A stretch of DNA of 64,000 bases from Emergomyces orientalis (GCA_002110485.1 MOWL01000008.1:124001-188000), one strand, 5' to 3'. Shown: positions 12,226 to 26,200, numbered from the stretch's first letter. The notes: a model not told the origin generated them from the sequence alone. A program made the numbers and translations.

Positions 12226-14380
12226 GAAAGAAGACAATGCAAATGAAAATAAACTTACCAAAATGCAGCTAGTTATCCCCTCGTTTTGTTTTTGCCTTCT
12301 GCCCTTGCCTTATGCCTTTTTTTTTTCTCTCACTTTCTCGAGGCCTGACAGTAACACTCATTGTTCAGAGGCGGGTCAGGTTACGTTTCCCCCACTTCCG
12401 TTCGCTTTCGTCTCTTCTATTAGTCTCTTCTTTTATGACGGCGTGATGGGGTCAATGGGTGTTATTTTGATTTAAATTTTTTTTTTTGTGGAGGTGTTTG
12501 GCGTTCTTATATCAATACCTATCGGGTCGGCTGGGGTATCGTACCTTGTCAGGGTTTGCTAAAGTTTTTTACTTCTTCATTTCCTCACTACCTGCTTCTT
12601 GATTACCATTGAGATGTGGAGAGGCCAATTTCACAATCTTTCTTAATTTATTATATTTTTATTTTGATGTCGGTTTTGCTCTTACATTTCGTTCTTGGGT
12701 TCGCCAGCAAGCAAGTCTGGGCTTTTGACTTCCTAAACTGTTTTTGGAAGTTTGGTGGGTGCGATTTGTATATGTATGTAACATAGTATATACTGCCAGG
12801 ATATACCTTACCTCCTATATTTTTTGGACTGATCACTACGAATTGGTCTCTTTCCTTTCCTTTTCCATTTTTTTAATTCTCTCTTCTTATTCTTTCGTTT
12901 ATATGTGGTGGCGGGGTGTGGGAAGTGGACAGTCATTGCTCTCCGTTATATCTTACTCGCTCTCTTAATTTAATTTTTTTATTTATCGAAAGGGTTTCAT
13001 TCCACCTACTTACTAACTTTCATTTTTTTCTTCCATTTGTCTCATGTCAATTCTGTAGATGGATGGCGAAGCCCTTGTATTCACAGCACACACATACACA
13101 CACACTCTCTCTCAAATACGCGGCACGTAGATAAAGTACACACGGTCATTTACATGCTACTAACCGGATTTTCCCGCTTGTTTTTCCTCTCTCTCGATTT
13201 TATGCTGCATGTGTCCCCGCAGGGTCCCCCAAATCAGTGTGCAGTACTTATTCCGCCACATGTAACTTGTTGATGTTAAAAAGGCTACGCCACCTCACCT
13301 AAAACTTTGAATCTCTGCCAAATCTTAATACTGTGCAGTGGAAGATGCTTCACTTCTTTCATTGAATCGTGATCTAACCTTAGGTACCCAGGTACCCAGG
13401 TAGTTACTATCCCATAGGAATGAAAGTGAATCAAAATCATCATCAAACGCTACTAGGCCTAGGTAGGGCAACGCGTTCACGGAACTTGATATCATACGCG
13501 AAACTCAAAACTTATTCTTGTTACCCCAAATTTTTTTTTTTTTTTGGTTTCATTCTGTGTCTACAGCTTTGGACAAAGTTTCCAATAATAGCAGAAGAAA
13601 TACCAGACACCAGGTAAATTGTAGCCCTCATTGCCATGGCCCCCATCCATCTACCCAGATAGTTGGCCACTGAACTGCCCTTGACAGCCCATCAAGCGGG
13701 AGATCCCGCACATCTGTCCCTCCACCCGCATTTCCGCAGCAGCAAAGCTCTTCCTAACAAGGAATAGAGATAACTTCGGCAGGAAACAGAGACTGGGTAG
13801 TTCGGACACCGTGGGCCAAATACCGATCCAATGCCATGATAATATGACAAATTGCCCTGGCTTAATGCTAACTTCCAATTCCTAGCTAGGTATGATGCTT
13901 AAACCTTCTCGTTTCAGTCAGCATACCCACGGTAACCTTGGTATCCGCGGGACGAATAACTCCGTACCATGTTTAGTTTATCAAAACTTACCGGGGATAG
14001 CTCGCCTATGCATTTCGAAACGAACTTAAAAATTAAAAAATTAGAACCAATATACGCATCCAGGGGACCTTACACAGGTACTTCCAAACCCTTTACAAGG
14101 TAGCTCTAACCACCCGAGGAAGTCAACCAGCAAAAGAACCTACCTAGTCTCAATATCTTTCCACTGGCGTAAGTTTCTCGGACAAAAGCTTGTTGGCAAC
14201 CTAGATGAGACACACGAAACTGGGGCAGCCAGGACCAGGATGTTTACCGGCTAGGGTAAATTTGGAAGAGCCTAAGGTCTTCACCATCATTCTTGGATAA
14301 GGAAGAGCCTATGGCAACCTATACAGCCAGCTTGAGGTTAGGCTATGAATCGGGGAAAATTCACGCAACTTTAATTCAAA

Positions 14381-14430
14381 TCTCCCCTCCCCCCCCCCCT
14401 CCCCTCCCCCCTCGCCCCCTCCCCCCCCTT
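14381..14430 (+). repeat. C-rich homopyrimidine tract
   Basis: A run of C blocks separated by single T, with one G, of the same kind as those at 4685-4722 and 24182-24214. It lies in intergenic DNA. Confidence 0.7.
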
Positions 14431-16389
14431 TTAGACCTATGTGCTTGTTTTAGCTCAACTCTACTATCGAGCCTGAAGGGGTTTGAGAGAATTATAGCGA
14501 ATGAGTTTTTCTAAACCTCTCAACACGGGATATCTCTTCCTATTTTCTCATAAATTTTCTTCCTTGAAGTGCGCCAGAATAGATGGGAGGGCTGAGGTTT
14601 ATCCCACCTAGTTGAAGGATGCTGTGCTTGGCCGGCGAAAAAATAATCATGTAGCAAATCCCCTTCTGGTGATCAGAGTTGCAAGTGCCTTCTGACGTGT
14701 GCCCAAGACTGATTGCTTACGTTTGGTACACAACCGGACAAATAAATGTTCAATCAGCAAGAGAAAAGCTTCATGCATTAGAGAACATGAACGAAATTTT
14801 ACTCCGGTGCCATCAAGGATGTAAAATTCCCTCCCGATCATGTGGTGAAGGTGGCCGATAACAGTGCCTGTATACCATCCCCTCAACGTGGTACTGCGGC
14901 TGGCCTGCCTGGTTTGCAGTATAATTCATGAATGTTGACAATGAAGTTGGTCATGAACGTTATCACTAGCAAGTGAACAAGGGATATATATGTGCTGAAC
15001 TGAGTTCCGCGCATGCAAGGATGAGGAAAATCTATTTTTACCTCCACACATTTTCATTTATATCCAACATAATGGAAACGGGCTGGACGCCAGCCAGGAA
15101 CCAGGAGTCCCAAGGTGGGTCAGGCAGAGAGGTAACGCAGAAGAAGAAACATCGCTGTCGTTCAGTAGAAGCAGAATATGAGACACCTTGAAAATCCAAA
15201 ATATGTTCATTTGAAAACCCTGGTGCCCTAAATATGCATCCTTTCGAGCCAATGGTTTTCTCACAGCGCATCAGTCGAAGGAAATCCCATTCTGATTACA
15301 GGATTACCAGACTTGCATGAATTGCAGAACCTAGATAAAAAAGAAGAAAGAGAAAGAAAAAAACGTTGAGTTGAGGGCTCTTACGAAAACGGTCGTAACA
15401 TGCGTGTCTTTCTTCCTGCTTCATGGCGGGTTACCCGCTCTCAAGATCTCCCCTAACTAGTATCTAGTACCCAGCGGAGAGAGATGATGTTCCTGCTTGG
15501 CATTGATGAAGCGCCGGGCGGCAGGGCAGTGAAGGCTTGAGCCACATGAGAGAGAAAGCGGGAAGAGAATTGAAAGGTGCCAGAAAACAGTGATGCTAAC
15601 CCTCCAAGAGAAAATGGACTAGGTTGGATGTTTCCGAGAGGAGGGGGAGCCGCGAGGGGCACAACGGCAGCTACCAAGCGATTGGCCTGTCCGAAAAAAC
15701 GTTCATAAGCGATGGTCGATGGCTGACAATGATGAGTCGCCCAGCCTTTCATTTGTCAATATACACGATGAAGGCCTGGATACTTTTAACGGTTTTTGAA
15801 GGTCTACCATGAGTGGTTGGGAGTTGATTTGCCCTTCCTTCCCCTTTTGATAGCGGGCGAGCGCGATGTCTCGCTTAGTACGAGGTAAAATACGACATAG
15901 GTATTATATACACGCATAGATTGGGCATTACACCCTTGTATCACAATGGCGGAGCATCGAATTTATCCATTGATTCAAGAGAGTGGGAGAAATGAGAGCT
16001 AGAGAAGCCTCGAAACATTGATATGTCTGGGATGCATCCGCTTTTGCTGAAGAAATGAAGGCTAGTTAATCATTAGGTAAGATTTGACCACAAGTCGCCA
16101 TAAATTACAAATCATGTTTGTTGCAATCCTCGCTCTCCTTACTACTATTTATCTTCTTTTTTATCTTTCTTTTTATAATTTTATTTTATTTTATTTTATT
16201 TTTTTTGAAAAAAATTTATAAAATTTTTGCCCCACTAATTTGGTGGGCATCGGACCGATTACCACAAGAACTTGAGGGGAGATGGATTTTGATAAACTAC
16301 GGGCTACCTAGGTAAGAAAGGGTAACTATTCCGCATGTAAGGGGATTATTAACCAGCCATAAGTTTCCAAGGTTATTCAGCAGCATGCG

Positions 16390-16409
16390 CAGTACATGTA
16401 CATGTACTG
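16390..16409. repeat. 20-bp perfect palindrome
   Basis: CAGTACATGTACATGTACTG equals its reverse complement. It is followed within 10 nt by another TGTACAT element. Related GTACATG units recur near 23931, 44772 and 47329. Confidence 0.85.
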
Positions 16410-17291
16410 TACATATACCTCTACATGTATTGCGAACCGTGAAATGCTCCAATTTAATCAGGTAAGAAATGTGTTTGGCAATGCATAAACGCAGTATGCG
16501 GTCATGGGTGGAACTGGTGATGCGACCGGCCCACGCCACATACAGGTTTGTAGGGAATAGATGTGGAGTTTTGAAGCCTCTTGGGAGGGTCTTTTGGCGG
16601 ATCACAGTGCCCCGAGCGTCCACGGGCAATAGGCTACCTAGGTGTCTATCCTGAGCTGGATTACCCACTGGCCGGGGATTTCGCAGTAGTGGGGGGGGAA
16701 GGGTTTTCACATTCGATATTAGTGAAGTACAGCACATGCAGCAGCAATGTTTCGAGTGTGCGTAAATGTGGACAAGGGGCGTATGTGATAAAGGAAACAC
16801 ACAATGTCAATGTGGCAGATATTTGCCTCTCCATTGATCCACCATTGATTACTAGTAGCCCAGCCTTCAATACTATATCAGCAGAATTTTCGCAGTGTCA
16901 CAGTGACGATTTGTAGTTTGTACTCCGTAGTTGTATACTAGTGTTCTGTATTCGTATTTACGGTACGAGGCTGTTCTGCCCATTCTCCCCGCCTAGCCAC
17001 CCCGCCCACCAAATCCGCTGCAGACCTTGACCCGTCGACCACCTCATCTTCATATCTTCTTCAAAATTTGAACTTCTTCTCTTCTTGATTCATTCATCTT
17101 CATTCATCATCATCTTCTTCTTCTCATCCACATTCTCCCACTCCTCATTTTCTGTGCCATCTTCTTATTTCTTGATTCCTTTTTCCTCTACCAACTTTCT
17201 TCCCAAGACAGGCAGCCTGGAACCCCCTCTCTTTTGACCTATCATCCCCCCTCTATTGCTCCGCATAATTCGAGATTAACCCACCGCAGTC

Positions 17292-20157
17292 ATGGGGAGC
17301 TACACTGACGTTGACCAATTGGCCATCAACACCATCAGAGTGCTGGCTGTAAGTAATTGTTTGTCTCCTGTCAATTGTCTTCCAATTTGCTCTCCGAATG
17401 GCGGGGTATCAACGTGGGGGAGTGAAATAAGCTCCTGGATATCCCATTTCTACCATCTTTACCATCTTTACAACGCCCTCTACCTCCTTTACCGCCCTTC
17501 ACTTTTATTGAAGTTTTTTTTTCCTTTTCTGGCCATATGACGAATTCCTGCCCCTTCTCTGGTCCATTGCTAACGTGGCTGTTTTTCCCGCCTCCAGGTT
17601 GATGCTACATCAAAGGCAAACTCGGGCCATCCCGGAGCTCCCATGGGTCTGGCACCCACTGCTCATGTCCTTTTCAACAAATTTATGACTTTCAATCCTA
17701 AGAATCCCAAGTGGGCTAACAGGGATCGATTCGTCCTCTCGTACGTGCTGTACTGTCCTTATCCCGCATGCCCCGCGCCTTGCCCTGGTTTGCTTTTATT
17801 TTTTTCCACCCCTCGTTTCGGGTGCCGCTCTTTATTTTTTGTGGAGAAGGGGATTACTTGGCCGGAAAGACTTGTGGATCACCACAGAGTTGAGATTTGT
17901 GAAGAGGGCGCGCAGAGATATTCAATTGCGCTGTAGCCCCTAACAGATTTTATTCCCACCCTCGTTCCGAGTATTGCGTCATTGCGCATTCCCTACTTTG
18001 GAACATCTTGCGCTAAAAAGTTTGAGTGTTTTGCGAATAGGAACGGACATGGTTGCATGCTCCAATATGCTCTGCTCCACTTGTTTGGATATGCTGTCTC
18101 GTTGGATGACCTGAAGAACTTCCGCGTTAGTGGGCTCCCTGAATTACCCGATAATTTTGCCCCCTTTGGTTCCTTTGTTGACAACCCATACAGAAAATCG
18201 ATAGCATTACCCCCGGCCACCCCGAAGCTCATGATACTCCCGGTGTTGAGGTAACCACTGGACCTCTAGGTCAAGGTTTCGCCAATGCTGTTGGCCTGGC
18301 CATCGCCCAAGCCCATACTGGTGCCGTGTTCAACAAACCCGGCTTCGAGCTCCTTAACAATTATACGTACTGTATCTTCGGAGATGGGTGTGCCATGGAA
18401 GGTATTTCCAGTGAGGCAGCTAGCACCGCGGGTCACCTTCAGTTGGGCAACTTGATTTGTTTGTATGATGACAACCATATCTCTATTGGTGAGAAACTCA
18501 CTCCGTCCTTCATATGCTAATCAACGCACAATTTGTACTTACATAGCGATGTATAGATGGCGACACCAACGTGGCCTTCACTGAGGATGTCATGAAGAGA
18601 TTTGAGGCCTATGGATGGCACACACTGAGTGTTGGGGATGGCAATAATGACCTCGCTGGCATTGAGGCCGCCATCAAAAAGGCGAAGGAGGTGAAGGATA
18701 AGCCAACCGTCATCAAGGTCACGACCACCATCGGTTTTGGCTCTAAGCTTCAGGGAACCGGTGGTGTCCACGGAAACCCCCTGAAAGCCGATGATAGCCA
18801 GGGAGTGAAAAAACTCTTTGGGTTCGATCCTAAACAAAGCTTTGTCGTACCCCAGCAGGTTTATGACCAGTACCAGAAGAAGGCTGCCGAGGGTGCCGCC
18901 AAGGAGCAGGAATGGAACGCCCTTCTCCAACAATATGCGTCCAAGTACCCTGCTGAACATGCTGAACTTACCCGCCGTCTTTCCGGGAAACTTCCCGAAG
19001 GTTGGGAGAAAAACCTTCCCAGATACTCCGCAAGTGATGCTGCAATTGCATCCCGCAAATTGTCTGAAACTGTCCTTGAGAAGATCCACAATGTTATTCC
19101 AGAACTGTTGTCTGGCTCCGCCGACTTGACTGGCTCAAACAACACCAGATGGAAAGACGCAGTTGACTTCCAGCCACCAAGCACTGGACTCGGTGACTGG
19201 TCCGGCCGCTATCTCCGCTATGGCGTGCGTGAACATGGAATGGCGGGTATCATGAACGGCATTGCTGCCTACGGAACCCTCATCCCAGCCGGCGGTACTT
19301 TCCTCAACTTCGTATCCTACGCCGCTGGCTCCGTCCGCCTCTCCGCGCTTTCCCAAGTCCGAACAATCTACATCGCAACCCACGACTCGATTGGTCTGGG
19401 TGAGGACGGCCCCACCCACCAGCCCATCGAGACCCTCGCCCACTTCCGGGCCTTGCCAAACATCATGGTCTGGCGCCCAGCTGATGGCAACGAGACAAGC
19501 GCCGCTTACTACTCTGCTTTGACCTCGCGACATACCCCGTCCATCCTAGCCCTGACCCGCCAGAACCTGCCACAGCTCGAAGCCTCCACCATCGAAAAGG
19601 CCATCCGTGGTGGATACGTTGCCCTCGAGACAGCAAACGCCAACATCACCCTCGTCAGCTCTGGCTCGGAAGTCAGCCTTTGCATTGACGCTGCCAAGTA
19701 CCTCCAGGAGAAGCTCAATATCGTCGCCCGCGTTGTCTCCATTCCTTGCTTCGAGGTCTTCGATGTCCAGGACAAGGAATACAGACTATCCGTGATCCCA
19801 GACGGCATCCCCTCCATGTCCGTTGAGGTCATGAGCACCCTTGGCTGGGAACGATACTCCCATGAGCAGTTCGGTCTTAACCGCTTCGGTGCCTCTGGTC
19901 CTTACAAAGAAGTTTACAAGGTGAGTTTAAAATATACTTGACAACATTCCAATAATCATATGCCACTATATTGCCCGATTTCTCTATGGTTACTTTACAG
20001 ACAGTAAAATAAAATAAAAATACTAATACTAATACATTCTTAGAAATTCGATTTCACTCCAGAAGGCATCAGCAAGCGCGCCGTTGCCACGATTGACTTC
20101 TACAAGGGCTTCCCCGTCCGCTCTCCCATCAACCGTGCCTTCCAGCAAATCATCTAA
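17292..20157 (+). CDS. Transketolase
   Basis: Thiamine-diphosphate enzyme of the non-oxidative pentose phosphate pathway. It moves two-carbon ketol units between sugar phosphates in the cytosol. Six exons join in phase: 17292-17348, 17598-17740, 18041-18125, 18194-18488, 18557-19920 and 20044-20157, giving 685 residues, the normal length. Visible motifs are the substrate-site His in SGHPGAPMG (H30), SNGHGCMLQYALLHL (residues 67-81), PGHPEAHDTPGVE, the ThDP/Mg motif starting GDGCAMEG (residue 158) and ending DDNHISI, and GVREHGMAGIMNG with the catalytic Glu that activates ThDP. The last exon ends in FPVRSPINRAFQQII. The first exon is short (19 codons) and intron 2 is about 300 nt, long for this window. 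The sequence gives no sign of being a degenerate paralogue. Confidence 0.97.
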
Positions 20158-21511
20158 ACAAGCACATAAAACTCCAGCCTCTCTTCGACTAAAAAGAATC
20201 TTCGTTAGAGAAATTTGCAGCCATGTTTAGAACGAAAGAAGAAGAAAAAATGTCGTTAGAGCACACAATATACACACACGAAAAACAAGAACGGAAATAT
20301 GAACCCCTCTTGACAGAAAGGTGTTTTCTTCTCGGTGATACATCTTCTCGTTTTCTCATTCTTGGTTTGGGCATTGAGACTTCCCCTACCACCCTTCCCA
20401 CCCACCCCAACCCATTCTTGCACCCCTAGCTTTGATTTTTATTATGATTTATTATTTTTCCCATAGTTTTCAAATTCCATAGACTGCCTCGTCACGTCTT
20501 TTATATGACATAAAATGAGAATACAAAATTGCCTTTCATAATTTGCGTTCATTCGCCTTGTGTAGTAAGTAATTTGCGCGCTGAAAGTACAGAGAAGTTC
20601 TCCTTAAAATACGAGGCATCCATCTGCCCGGCCCGAATGTTATTCCTTTCATCTCTCAGGGCTATATAGCTCTCTACAACGCACACTCTCTGACAAAATA
20701 TAGTTTACGTAGAAGGCAGACCCAACCTCTCCTGAAGGCCTGATAGATATGTATACTGTCAAACTTTCATTCCCTACGCAGTTAAAAATATTATCCTATA
20801 TATTGTTGTTTCCTTTGTTTCTCCCCTGGGAATCTATAGAAATGCAATACCAGTACGGGTTTTAATGACAGTCCTTTTTTTTTTTTGAAGTTGTAATAAT
20901 CTGGCAAAGAAAGTTGGAACAATACCATGGTAGTACGTGCTTCACCTATCAGTTTCAATGTACAGTCCCAGTACAAATACTTACATACCAATAGATAGTA
21001 TATTTATACGTTTTCAAACACTATATTATTTAGCATATTATTTTCACCTCTTTTATATAATTGCGCTAAAAATATATATATAATTAAAAAAGGGTAAGGA
21101 AAAGAGAAGAGATTTCCCGCGTATTGCTTTCAGTTTTTGATTGTTCAGTTCTGCGTCTGGCCTGATCCGTACGCATGTAACCCAACCGGAGATTCGAGTA
21201 TCTGGATATGTAAGGTCAAACTTTTGAACCACAAACCCCCCAATTTTTTTGCTTGAGTTGTATCTTTAGTATTAGTTTATTTGTTGTTATTTTTAATGTT
21301 GTTTTACCCTCTCGGTCTGCATATGAATGGCAAGTGTACCAGCCCCTCAATTCCCTGTTGTTATCTTTTCCTTTTCCTCGCTAGGTATCCCTCTTACCTA
21401 GTGATCCACCTACCCGCCCGCCAATGCATCTCATTCATATAAACTTTCATTAATTCAATTAGTTAAATCACCTTCAAGAAAATCTCAAAAATCCCAAATC
21501 CCCTCAAGCTT
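20158..21511. other. Intergenic between convergent genes
   Basis: This holds the 3' ends of the transketolase gene (+) and the spermidine synthase gene (-). It is A/T-rich, with TA-rich segments around 20985-21085 that could serve as polyadenylation signals for both. No gene was seen. Confidence 0.5.
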
Positions 21512-22976
21512 TTACACGTCTAACGCCTTCCTCGCGAAATTCGGCAAAACAAAACTTGCCCGATGAATCTCCTTGTTGTAATACCGGCACAATTTCTCCT
21601 CCTCCTCGCGCGTCCAGCTGCGTACGGGCTCGCGCACATCCCTGGTCGAATCTTTGCAGCATACCATGAACCCAATCTGGCCGGAGGGGTAGGTGGGGAT
21701 CGTCGTGTAGGCATACTCCACCACGGGGAAGATCTCGCGGATGTTTCGCTTCAGGTCTGTGATGAGAGAGAGGTGGAGCCATTGGTTTTCGGCTGTTGGG
21801 GGCAGAAGAAAGGGAGAGTGAGGGCGTGGGATTAGTAGTCTGTTTCTTGGAGTTTTAGGTGGAGGGTGTTTTTCTTTTTTCTTTTTTTTTTTTTGGTCTG
21901 GGGGGAAAAGGGGTGAGGTGAGGTGGAATGAGGGGGTTGGGGAGGAATGGGATGGAAGGTATATATATTTTGTGTATATATATTTACTCCCTGGGAATGT
22001 AGAAGGGTATGGGTATGTTGGTGTATTTCCAATTGTGCAGGTGCATTTTTCTTATAAGTTATATATTTTTTCCAAGGTAGCAATCACACGTGCAGAACTG
22101 GGGAAGGAGATGGCGACGAACAACCTTGAGTGGTAACGACACCGCCTTCACGCAGGGCGTTGAATAGCAGCTCGAAGTATGGTTTCTGGAACAGAGCCTC
22201 CGCAGGGCCTTCTGGGTCCGAACTATCGGTGATGATGACATCAAATTCGTTCTGTCGGTCTGCGAGGAACTTGAAACCGTCGGCAACGTGCACTGTTACG
22301 TTGGGGTGCTGGAAGCCGACGCTCATTCCTGGGAGGTATTTTTTCGAGACACGGATGACGGCCTGTGTGTATTTTATTCGATATAAGTTTGTTTGTTCAG
22401 GCAATCAAAACGATATCCATTGTCCGCATACCTCGTCGATGTCGCAGAGAACAGCCTCCTCGACGGTCTCGTGCTTGACAACTTCGCGCAAGACTCCTCC
22501 ATCCCCCCCACCGATGACGAGCACTTTCTTGGGGTTAGGGTGGGAGTTCATGGCAAGATGTGTAATCATCTCTTGATATCTAATTTAATTGGCAGGATAT
22601 TAACCAGAGAAACCACATTTTATAGGGTGGAGGGGCGGGTGTTGACTGGGGCGGCTTGGGTGCAGTGTCCCTGCCACATACGAGAATTCATCGCGCTCTG
22701 TGCATTGGATGACATTGTCCAGCACAAGGACAGTGCCGTGGTCGCTGCTCTCAAATACCAAAACATCTTGGTACTTGGATTTCTCATGGTGAAGAATTTG
22801 GTTGACTTTTAAGGTCATGGCCTGGCCAGGCCACATATCGGAAATTTCCGAGAACCAGCCATCTGGGACAGTGCAATTAAATTCAGGGTTAGCTTAAAAA
22901 ATGATAACATAGATGTGGAAACCGCTTCAAGACGGTAAAATCGTGGGAGGGTGGGAGAGGTATATTGAAGGACTAG

Positions 22977-23007
<31 letters not shown>

Positions 23008-23069
23008 CAAAGCAAAGCCATGACGAGTGATAGCGCACCTTTGATAGTGGGGTGGGTGAGTTCGCTCAT
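21512..23069 (-). CDS. Spermidine synthase
   Basis: Transfers an aminopropyl group from decarboxylated S-adenosylmethionine to putrescine, making spermidine in the cytosol. Five exons on the minus strand join in phase: 23069-23039, 22862-22682, 22579-22432, 22362-22125 and 21792-21512, giving 292 residues, the normal length. Visible motifs are [20 protein letters not shown] (residues 55-74), the nucleotide-binding loop VLVIGGGDGGVLREV (90-104), the acidic CDIDEAVI, the catalytic TDSSDPEGPAEALFQKPYF with its Asp at about 166, and YAYTTIPTYPSGQIGFMVC near the C-terminus. Exon 1 is only 31 nt. Intron 1 contains a 27-nt homopolymer, read as poly-U in the transcript. A GGA-repeat lies just upstream of the start. 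Confidence 0.97.
22981..23007 (-). repeat. A27/T27 homopolymer in intron 1 of the spermidine synthase gene
   Basis: 27 consecutive A on the plus strand, that is T27 on the coding strand. It lies inside the 176-nt first intron, about 120 nt before the splice acceptor. Homopolymers of this length are likely to vary between isolates. Confidence 0.9.
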
Positions 23070-23197
23070 TGTGCGTGTTTGCAGCACAGAAGGACGAAAG
23101 ACGAGGGGACTGCGCGAGAGCAGACGGGGCGAGCAAGAGATGCGAGATAGGGGGTAATATAGGAGCGAAGAGAGGGTTTGGGGACGGTGAGATGGCA

Positions 23198-23250
23198 TAC
23201 AGTGGAGGAGGAGGAGGAGGAGGAGGAGGAAGGAGGAGGAGGAGAGAAGT
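23198..23250 (+). repeat. GGA/TCC microsatellite upstream of the spermidine synthase gene
   Basis: Tandem GGA repeats with a few AGG interruptions lie 130-180 nt upstream of the ATG at 23069. On the coding strand they read as a TCC pyrimidine tract, in the promoter or 5' UTR. Confidence 0.8.
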
Positions 23251-26200
23251 TGGAGGAGTGAGGTCTTGCGCTGCCCAAAGAAGAAATTAGGGCTGGGCCA
23301 TATCTTTTACCCCTCCATGACGAAAATTACAACGATTACGAGGAGTTTACGAGGAGGGGTATCAGATGGGCCTGTATGGTATTGGTTTGGTTTGGTATTC
23401 CGCCATATCCTATGTATTTTATTGACCTGCTCACTGTCTATTCTGGATGACTAGGCGAATTTCTTCCAATTCTTGCACGGGAAAAAGCTCTCTTCTCATA
23501 AAATAAAGAATTCTCTTAATGAGCCACTATTAATTCTATAATCCTCCGGATTGAACGGTAACGCTGCTGTATTTTGTCCCAACGCACAAAACCCTTGTCT
23601 TAAGCATGCCCATAACTGGCGCGGATATCGCTCCCCGCCATGACACGCAGTGGGGAGCGGCTTGCTCCTGAATCCTGCCCAAGTTTGCATTAACTTCCTC
23701 CCTACCATTGATATTGCTCAGTTCTCTTCCTGACAACGTGCAGTTATATTCTCTTTACTTGGCAGCAGGGGTTTACGTTTACCGGTGGAAGTGTATGAAT
23801 TGGCTCTCCAAATTGAGCTTCAGGCCCTAGCTGATAGAACATACCTAGAGCCAAAACCCCGGGAAGCTCAACAAGTTTCCAGTTTGAATTGCAATAACTC
23901 GTGATATCTCTTCTCGTCAGCCGAAAGAAAAATGTACATGTATAGTACAATGTGACTGTGAGGGAAAAGTGAGATTGGAGATAACGAGAAACTCATGCAG
24001 TATCCACAGCTCAAGTTTGCGTCTGCAAGGGTTTGCATTGAGTTTGAATTGATTATGACAAGGAACACTGGCTAGAAGCAGCTCATATGGGACTAGTGGA
24101 AATTGATGAATAACAATCTAAATCTGCCTAATTTATACATGTGCAGGTGCCCAAGCAAAGCTGCAGTGACTCTGAACTGGTGCCCTCCCCCCTCCCCCTC
24201 CCCCCTCCCCCCTCCAAACCCAAACCCAAGAACAAAAAAAGTCTGAAGGAAGTGACGGATGGGTGTGGTTCATGGTTGAAAATCATTTAATATTGTGCTT
24301 AAACATGTGAGCATGTATATATGTACGAAGTGATACACATATTTTCCATAAAGGAGTAATCATGTACTTAAATTCCTTTTTACACTGAAGTATGCTGAAG
24401 AAAATAATTTTCTTTCGGGAATTTCAGGCATAGAGAAGAAGAGGTGAGGAAGTATCCCGCTTGAATAACTTTAAGCCACTGGCGTAACTAACTTCATTAG
24501 AATAACAAAATAGGACGGCTAGGGTAAAAGCGAATCGTATCTGTATTGAAAAGAGAACAGGTAACAAGTCAATAAATTATGGTATCATGGAGGAATTGTT
24601 GAATATATGGGACTTGTTGTATAGTGGCACAAGAAAAGCAGAAGAGAGGGTAGACCTATGCGTAAAATTGGATTTCAAGTTTACCTCCGAACTTGTTTCA
24701 GTGAAACTTAAAACTCTACATGTTTGTATACCAACAGAGATCTGCCAGGGGAAGGTGATATAACCATTTGGGAGAGTGCTGAATGTAAATTCGACTCTTA
24801 TCTCTCCGCGAAAGGCCAACGTTGATAAAGCGGTTCGAGGGAATGTGAAGTTTGGCATGAGAAGAAGTAGATGGCACAATTGCCATACGGATCAAACCAC
24901 CAGTCCAAGAATGTACATACATTCTTAGAAACAAGCGACATTCTAAGTTGGGCAATCGTGGACCGTTTGACATGATCGGGATAAAGGCCCCCTATGAGGG
25001 TCGGTAGGGACGGGTAGGGATTCTCGATCTAAAGGCCGATCCAAAATAGAAGAAGACCACAGCGGGAATCATTCGAGAGGCTTGCAGGCCTGTCCGGACT
25101 CAGCTCCCTCCCAGGCCGTTTAGTTGGAATTATAGAAAGCGCGGCCAGTATAAACTTTCTTCGTAGTCGTCGAGCAGTGAATGTGCTCCAATAAAATAAT
25201 CCTAGGCTCATCTGAAACCGACAGGGTGCCTGGGACAGGGCTCTGCACTCACTCCTCGCGCAACTACTGGTCGCTACAAGAAGGGGGTAATTCTCCAGCG
25301 TTTACCGCCCTTGCCTCAGGCCCAATCCGAGGATCGCACTAATTCCCGCTGTCATTTGTAAAATCTGTCGGTCCCGCTACAAATCCAGGCTTGATAATAT
25401 CGATCTCTGTGGCGGTGTTCCTTCGCCATTAGTGTGAGGTGGCTTTAGGCTTTGTGATGGTGGAGGTGAAGCTAGTGCTCGGGAGTCAGTGGACGATCTA
25501 AATGCTTCCGCAGTTAAATCGATATGCGCGGCAGAGAGCGTGCCTGCACGCGTTTATTTAAGCTTTTTTATCAAGTAGGGGCCGCGGTGCAATTTCACGG
25601 ACGGTTCCTAATAAGTGCAGGGGGCAGGGCACGTAAGCATAGCAGGATGGGTCCCGAAGTGAGTCGGACATTCGACATTGCTGGGCTACGGCGTTCCAAC
25701 ACCGAAACTGAACCATTATCACGGGCCTGAGTGGTATTGTTAGCTTCGGTGGTCGTTCTCCTGATATGGAGTTCTGCTATCAGTTGCCATTGGTCCCAGC
25801 AACAAATGTGATTTTTGCTTCCCGAAACCCACATGGGAGCCCCGACAAGGCGGGTAGTCTAATGCAACGTGGATCACGGCAACGACCGCGAATTTGTAAT
25901 GCAATAGTTAACGTCGTCCCTGAGAAACGTCACTCAGAGCGAGCTCCTGGAGGCTCTTCACTATGTCTGCTCGTCAAATCATGGGAGGGCTCCCAGATTG
26001 TAGGATATAAGTGAGGCACAAACAACCACAGTAAGCGAACATAGGCTTGGCCAGATTCGGGATCCATCAACCACCGACGGCTGACTGGCAACATTGTCTT
26101 GTACAGGCCAAGTTGGATTAATTGAGCGCTTGGCAAACAGCTGGCAGACTGACAAAGAACTTCCTGAGCTACTCATCAGGAGAGAAACAAGGATCGGAGG

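Larger units (their letters stand above)
12226..17291. other. Intergenic between FacB and transketolase genes
   Basis: About 5 kb with no supportable gene. The left end is T-rich and fits the 3' UTR of the FacB gene. There is a C-rich tract at 14381-14430, a 20-bp perfect palindrome at 16390-16409, and ACCTAGGT at 16306 and 16636. The right end (about 17035-17290) is strongly pyrimidine-rich with CATT/CTT repeats and is the likely promoter and 5' UTR of the transketolase gene. An antisense frame at 16297-16800 lacks an ATG and protein-like content. Confidence 0.45.

Noticed and set aside
16297..16800. 167-codon minus-strand open frame upstream of the transketolase gene
   Set aside because: It does not start with ATG, has scattered Cys/His content without a motif, and lies in promoter-proximal DNA.
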